A stretch of 8,361 bases of DNA from assembly GCA_017631745.1 (NCBI GenBank), contig JAGBSR010000154.1, forward strand, positions 1-8,361, read 5' to 3'. Shown here piece after piece: positions 5,389-8,361 of this stretch. The translations under genes and the position numbers were made by a program. The DNA is from Clostridia bacterium. Lineage in GTDB: Bacteria > Bacillota > Clostridia > Oscillospirales > Acutalibacteraceae. The notes beneath the pieces are model-generated. The model worked only from the letters and a program-made list of their open reading frames with translations, was not told the DNA's origin and did no database searches. The stretch's first letter is position 1. Every line of letters starts with the position of its first letter.

Positions 5389-5466
5389 GGGGGCTCCGTC
5401 GCCGTGAACGGCGCGAGAGTACTTTGTACTCTCGGAAATCGCCATTGGCGATTTCACGGAGCTCCC
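5389..5466. repeat. 78-nt four-way-junction (cloverleaf) palindromic element
   Basis: The whole element can pair with no unpaired base at the junction. The outer stem joins 5389-5399 to 5456-5466 (11 bp, one G-T wobble). Inside lie three adjoining hairpins: CGCCGT/ACGGCG (5400-5405 with 5408-5413), CGAGAGTAC/GTACTCTCG (5414-5422 with 5426-5434, loop TTT) and GAAATCGCC/GGCGATTTC (5435-5443 with 5447-5455, loop ATT). It is tRNA-sized but lacks tRNA loops, so it is not a tRNA. It looks like a dispersed palindromic element or a structured RNA. The rest of the gene-free stretch to the right (5467-5630) shows only small weak hairpins and no credible gene. Confidence 0.8.
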
Positions 5467-5636
5467 GCTTCCTCGGCTGATGCCGCTGAATAAAAAAGTA
5501 AATCAAAATCTCCCTTTCCTTCTTCAACACTCTTATCCGACCATCGGACCAAAACTACACCTATAGCTCCGTTATCAGCGAGCACAGGCTGAAACTCATT
5601 TGATATACATTAATATTATGTCCTCTTCTTTTCCCG

Positions 5637-5681
5637 AAAAAAAGACGGGAAAGCAAGTCTTTTTCTGAGCTTGCTTTCCCG
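5637..5681 (-). terminator. Intrinsic terminator of the M28 peptidase gene
   Basis: CGGGAAAGCAAG (5646-5657) is the exact complement of CTTGCTTTCCCG (5670-5681), with a 12-base loop. Read leftwards, the stem is followed by TCTTTTTTT (seven T's opposite 5637-5643). It lies about 90 bases after the peptidase stop, beyond the gene-end element. A TTTCCCG at 5630-5636 could also pair with 5646-5652 and compete with this stem. Confidence 0.85.
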
Positions 5682-5711
5682 CATACCGATAATATTAACT
5701 TTGTTATATTG

Positions 5712-5766
5712 CCCTCGCCGGGCGGGCGTTGCTTTTTGCTGACGCACGAAAAGCAACCAAAAACTC
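5712..5766 (-). repeat. Gene-end hairpin element, copy B (after the M28 peptidase gene)
   Basis: GTTGCTTTT (5728-5736) is complementary to AAAAGCAAC (5749-5757), and CGCC (5716-5719) pairs with GGCG (5725-5728). It matches copy A at 1031-1080 in order, spacing and flanks: minus-strand GTTTTTGGTTGCTTTT, loop, complementary arm, then CGCCCGCCCGGCGAGGG. The main stem differs from copy A by an A-T to G-C change in which both partners changed (GTTAC/GTAAC against GTTGC/GCAAC), which keeps the pairing. As in copy A, it lies between a stop codon and an intrinsic terminator. Confidence 0.8.
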
Positions 5767-5773
5767 GCTCTTA

Positions 5774-6997
5774 TTACTGCTTTGCGCCGTCGTCGAACTT
5801 TTCAAGCACCTTAACACTTGCTGCAAAACACTTTGCAAGACAATCCTTGTTAAGAGCTTCAGGTGTGTCGAGTCTTGTGTGATAGAAATCGGGAAGTGCA
5901 TGGTTAAGAGCTGTGATACCTGTTGCGCGCATACCTGCCTGAGCGAATGCTGCTGAGTCTGTTGCACCGCCGAGAGGAGGTACAAAGCCCTTCTTAACGG
6001 GAATACCGAGATCCTGACAAGCTTCATAGAAAAGATCTGAAACATCCTTGTCAACCTTTACTGTTGAGTTAAGGTCACGGTAGTTTACCATAAGCTGCTC
6101 TGACTGAGTAATTGTATCGTATGAATATACAAATGTGGGCACATCGTCAAACTCTTTAGCGTGAGCTTCGCACCAAGCCTTTGCACCGCGAAGACCTGCT
6201 TCTTCTGAGCCTGTAAGAACAACACCGATTTCTGTGTTTTCAAGTTCAATGCCTTCATCCTTGAGGAACTTGAGAATTGCAAGACCCATATAGCAGCCTG
6301 TGAGGTTGTCGTTTGCACCGTCAACTACTCTCTTCTTGTTCCACATAAAGTAAAGGCCAAACCAGAAGGGTGCAAAAACAAGAGCAACAAGACCGAGTGT
6401 TTTTGCGAGATCGGGATTGCTGTCGAATGCACCTGCAAGCTTTGCAATTGCAATGCCGAGAGTATAGAAAGCTCCCACGAAGCAAATCATCATATGAATG
6501 TCAAAGCCGAGATATGTAAACATATACTTGAAAGGCCATTCCCAAGTTGCGTCGGGATGACCGTTGAAGATAATTCTGCGCTTAACTTCGCCTGTGGGCT
6601 TTTTGAAGCCTGCTGCATTATGACCTGTTTCTTCTTTGAAAACCTTATCAACTGTCTTCTTGTAAAGACCGAACTGTAAAACACAAAGAACAAGGCCTAA
6701 TGCGATAAACACGATTGAAAGAGCAGGGATGAAGAAATAAGAAGCAAGTGCAAGGAAGCAGCAAGTGATTGTGAAATAAATCCAGCCATAGAAGGAGTCG
6801 GGATTTTCTTTGAACTCGTCAACATAAACTCTGTCACAACCGTATTCCTTCATCTGCTTTGCAGCATATTCACAAGCCTGGTGCTCACCCTTTGAGCCGG
6901 GGGCGCGTTTTTCAAACTTTTCACAGATATAGGTTATTTCATCAACCATATACTGAGCAGCCTGATCTTTTTTGTCAATGATTTGTTTAAGATTCAT
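5774..6997 (-). CDS. M28 family zinc peptidase with inserted transmembrane segments
   Basis: This is a membrane-bound di-zinc exopeptidase of the M28 (aminopeptidase Y/S) type, 407 aa. All expected metal and catalytic positions are present: H147 and D149 (NGHPDAT), D230 (GANDN), E265 and E266 (SEEAG), D294 (YSYDT) and H373 (FYHTRLDTPE), plus GGATDSAAF around 343-351. Unusually, hydrophobic spans at about 71-90, 92-112, 166-187 and 199-219 sit before and between the first catalytic motifs, so the domain is threaded through the membrane. No signal peptide is seen; the N-terminus is charged. The start at 6997 has AGGAG about eight bases upstream, and the gene ends in two tandem in-frame TAA codons. 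It is a single-gene unit, divergent from the PFOR gene. A role in trimming peptides is likely, but on which membrane side is unclear. Confidence 0.88.
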   Translation of the reverse strand: MNLKQIIDKKDQAAQYMVDEITYICEKFEKRAPGSKGEHQACEYAAKQMKEYGCDRVYVDEFKENPDSFYGWIYFTITCCFLALASYFFIPALSIVFIALGLVLCVLQFGLYKKTVDKVFKEETGHNAAGFKKPTGEVKRRIIFNGHPDATWEWPFKYMFTYLGFDIHMMICFVGAFYTLGIAIAKLAGAFDSNPDLAKTLGLVALVFAPFWFGLYFMWNKKRVVDGANDNLTGCYMGLAILKFLKDEGIELENTEIGVVLTGSEEAGLRGAKAWCEAHAKEFDDVPTFVYSYDTITQSEQLMVNYRDLNSTVKVDKDVSDLFYEACQDLGIPVKKGFVPPLGGATDSAAFAQAGMRATGITALNHALPDFYHTRLDTPEALNKDCLAKCFAASVKVLEKFDDGAKQ

Positions 6998-7028
6998 AAT
7001 ATCTCTCCTTTATTTTGTAATTGTCTAT

Positions 7029-7058
7029 AGTTTATCACAAAATATTGAACAGTTCAAT
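7029..7058 (-). promoter_or_regulatory. Candidate promoter of the M28 peptidase gene with a 15-bp palindrome
   Basis: On the minus strand TTGAAC (complement of 7052-7057) is followed after 17 bases by TAAACT (complement of 7029-7034), each a 4 of 6 match. The palindrome ATTGAAC-A-GTTCAAT (7044-7058) covers the -35 and part of the spacer, so it may be an operator for a repressor. Transcription would begin about 25 bases before the start codon. The promoter match is moderate; the palindrome is exact. Confidence 0.5.
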
Positions 7059-7171
7059 AATATTTTAACTAATTTTATCAAATATAATTGAGATGTTTGT
7101 GATATTTATCCTTTTATAGCAAAAGCATGAGTTTTTTACATTATTGTCGTAAAATTTTTAGTTAAATTATA

Positions 7172-7200
7172 TTTACATTTATAATGTAAAGTGGTAAAAT
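7172..7200 (+). promoter_or_regulatory. PFOR gene promoter with overlapping palindrome
   Basis: TTTACA (7172-7177) and TAAAAT (7195-7200) are separated by 17 bases and each matches the consensus at 5 of 6 positions, giving a start near 7207 and a leader of about 47 bases. The -35 begins the inverted repeat TTTACATT (7172-7179) / AATGTAAA (7183-7190). A further TTTACATT lies upstream at 7135-7142. A TATAAT at 7180-7185, inside the palindrome, is a possible second -10 without a good -35. Confidence 0.7.
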
Positions 7201-7229
7201 AAAGAACGGTAATCTTATTTTATTGCTAG

Positions 7230-8361
<1,132 letters not shown>

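Noticed and set aside
5248..5457. Leftward 69-residue open frame over the terminator and cloverleaf
   Set aside because: It would cross a 13-bp terminator stem and most of the palindromic element and has no start signal.
5389..5466. The cloverleaf as a tRNA gene
   Set aside because: There is no T-loop sequence, no seven-base anticodon loop and no D-arm; the loops are two to three bases.
7172..7190. Rex-type redox operator at the PFOR promoter
   Set aside because: The palindrome TTTACATT/AATGTAAA lacks the TTGTTAA/TTAACAA type half-sites known for Rex.

Overview
The window looks like chromosomal DNA from a strictly anaerobic gut-type Clostridia, most likely Oscillospiraceae/Ruminococcaceae. 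The evidence is strong AGGAGG-type ribosome binding sites, AT-rich intergenic DNA with sigma-A-like promoters, a pyruvate:ferredoxin oxidoreductase gene and many GC-rich dispersed hairpin repeats between genes. The genus cannot be fixed from sequence reading alone. Most genes are ordinary; the unusual material lies between them.

Layout. 1-349 (+) is the 3' end of a CPBP-family intramembrane protease gene, followed by a structured repeat (351-511) and a hairpin terminator. 666-869 (-) is a small zinc-ribbon protein with its own promoter and terminator. 1091-3445 (-) is a three-gene amino-acid ABC importer, transcribed in the order binding lipoprotein, permease, ATPase. It has a consensus promoter crossed by an 8+8 bp palindrome, a hairpin between the first two genes, and a 3' end made of a dispersed hairpin element plus an intrinsic terminator. 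3698-5053 (+) is an NCS2 uracil-type permease, divergent from the importer. The degraded 3' end of a YeiH/UPF0324-family membrane protein gene follows directly (5054-5320), then a 13-bp terminator hairpin. 5389-5466 is a 78-nt element whose bases can pair into a gap-free four-way cloverleaf. 5774-6997 (-) is an M28 zinc peptidase with membrane segments inserted in its sequence. It ends in the same hairpin element as the ABC operon, followed by its own terminator. 7254 to the window end (+) is the first third of pyruvate:ferredoxin oxidoreductase, divergent from the peptidase, with a palindrome over its promoter.

How the genes fit together. The importer (amino acids), peptidase (peptide ends), nucleobase permease and PFOR (pyruvate to acetyl-CoA plus reduced ferredoxin) fit a fermentative scavenging lifestyle, but nothing shows that they form one pathway. 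No CRISPR array, tRNA, rRNA, complete insertion sequence or defence system was seen. The most interesting signals are the cloverleaf element, the gene-end element with a compensatory base-pair change between its two copies, the operator-like palindromes on several promoters, and the in-frame gene remnant behind the permease.
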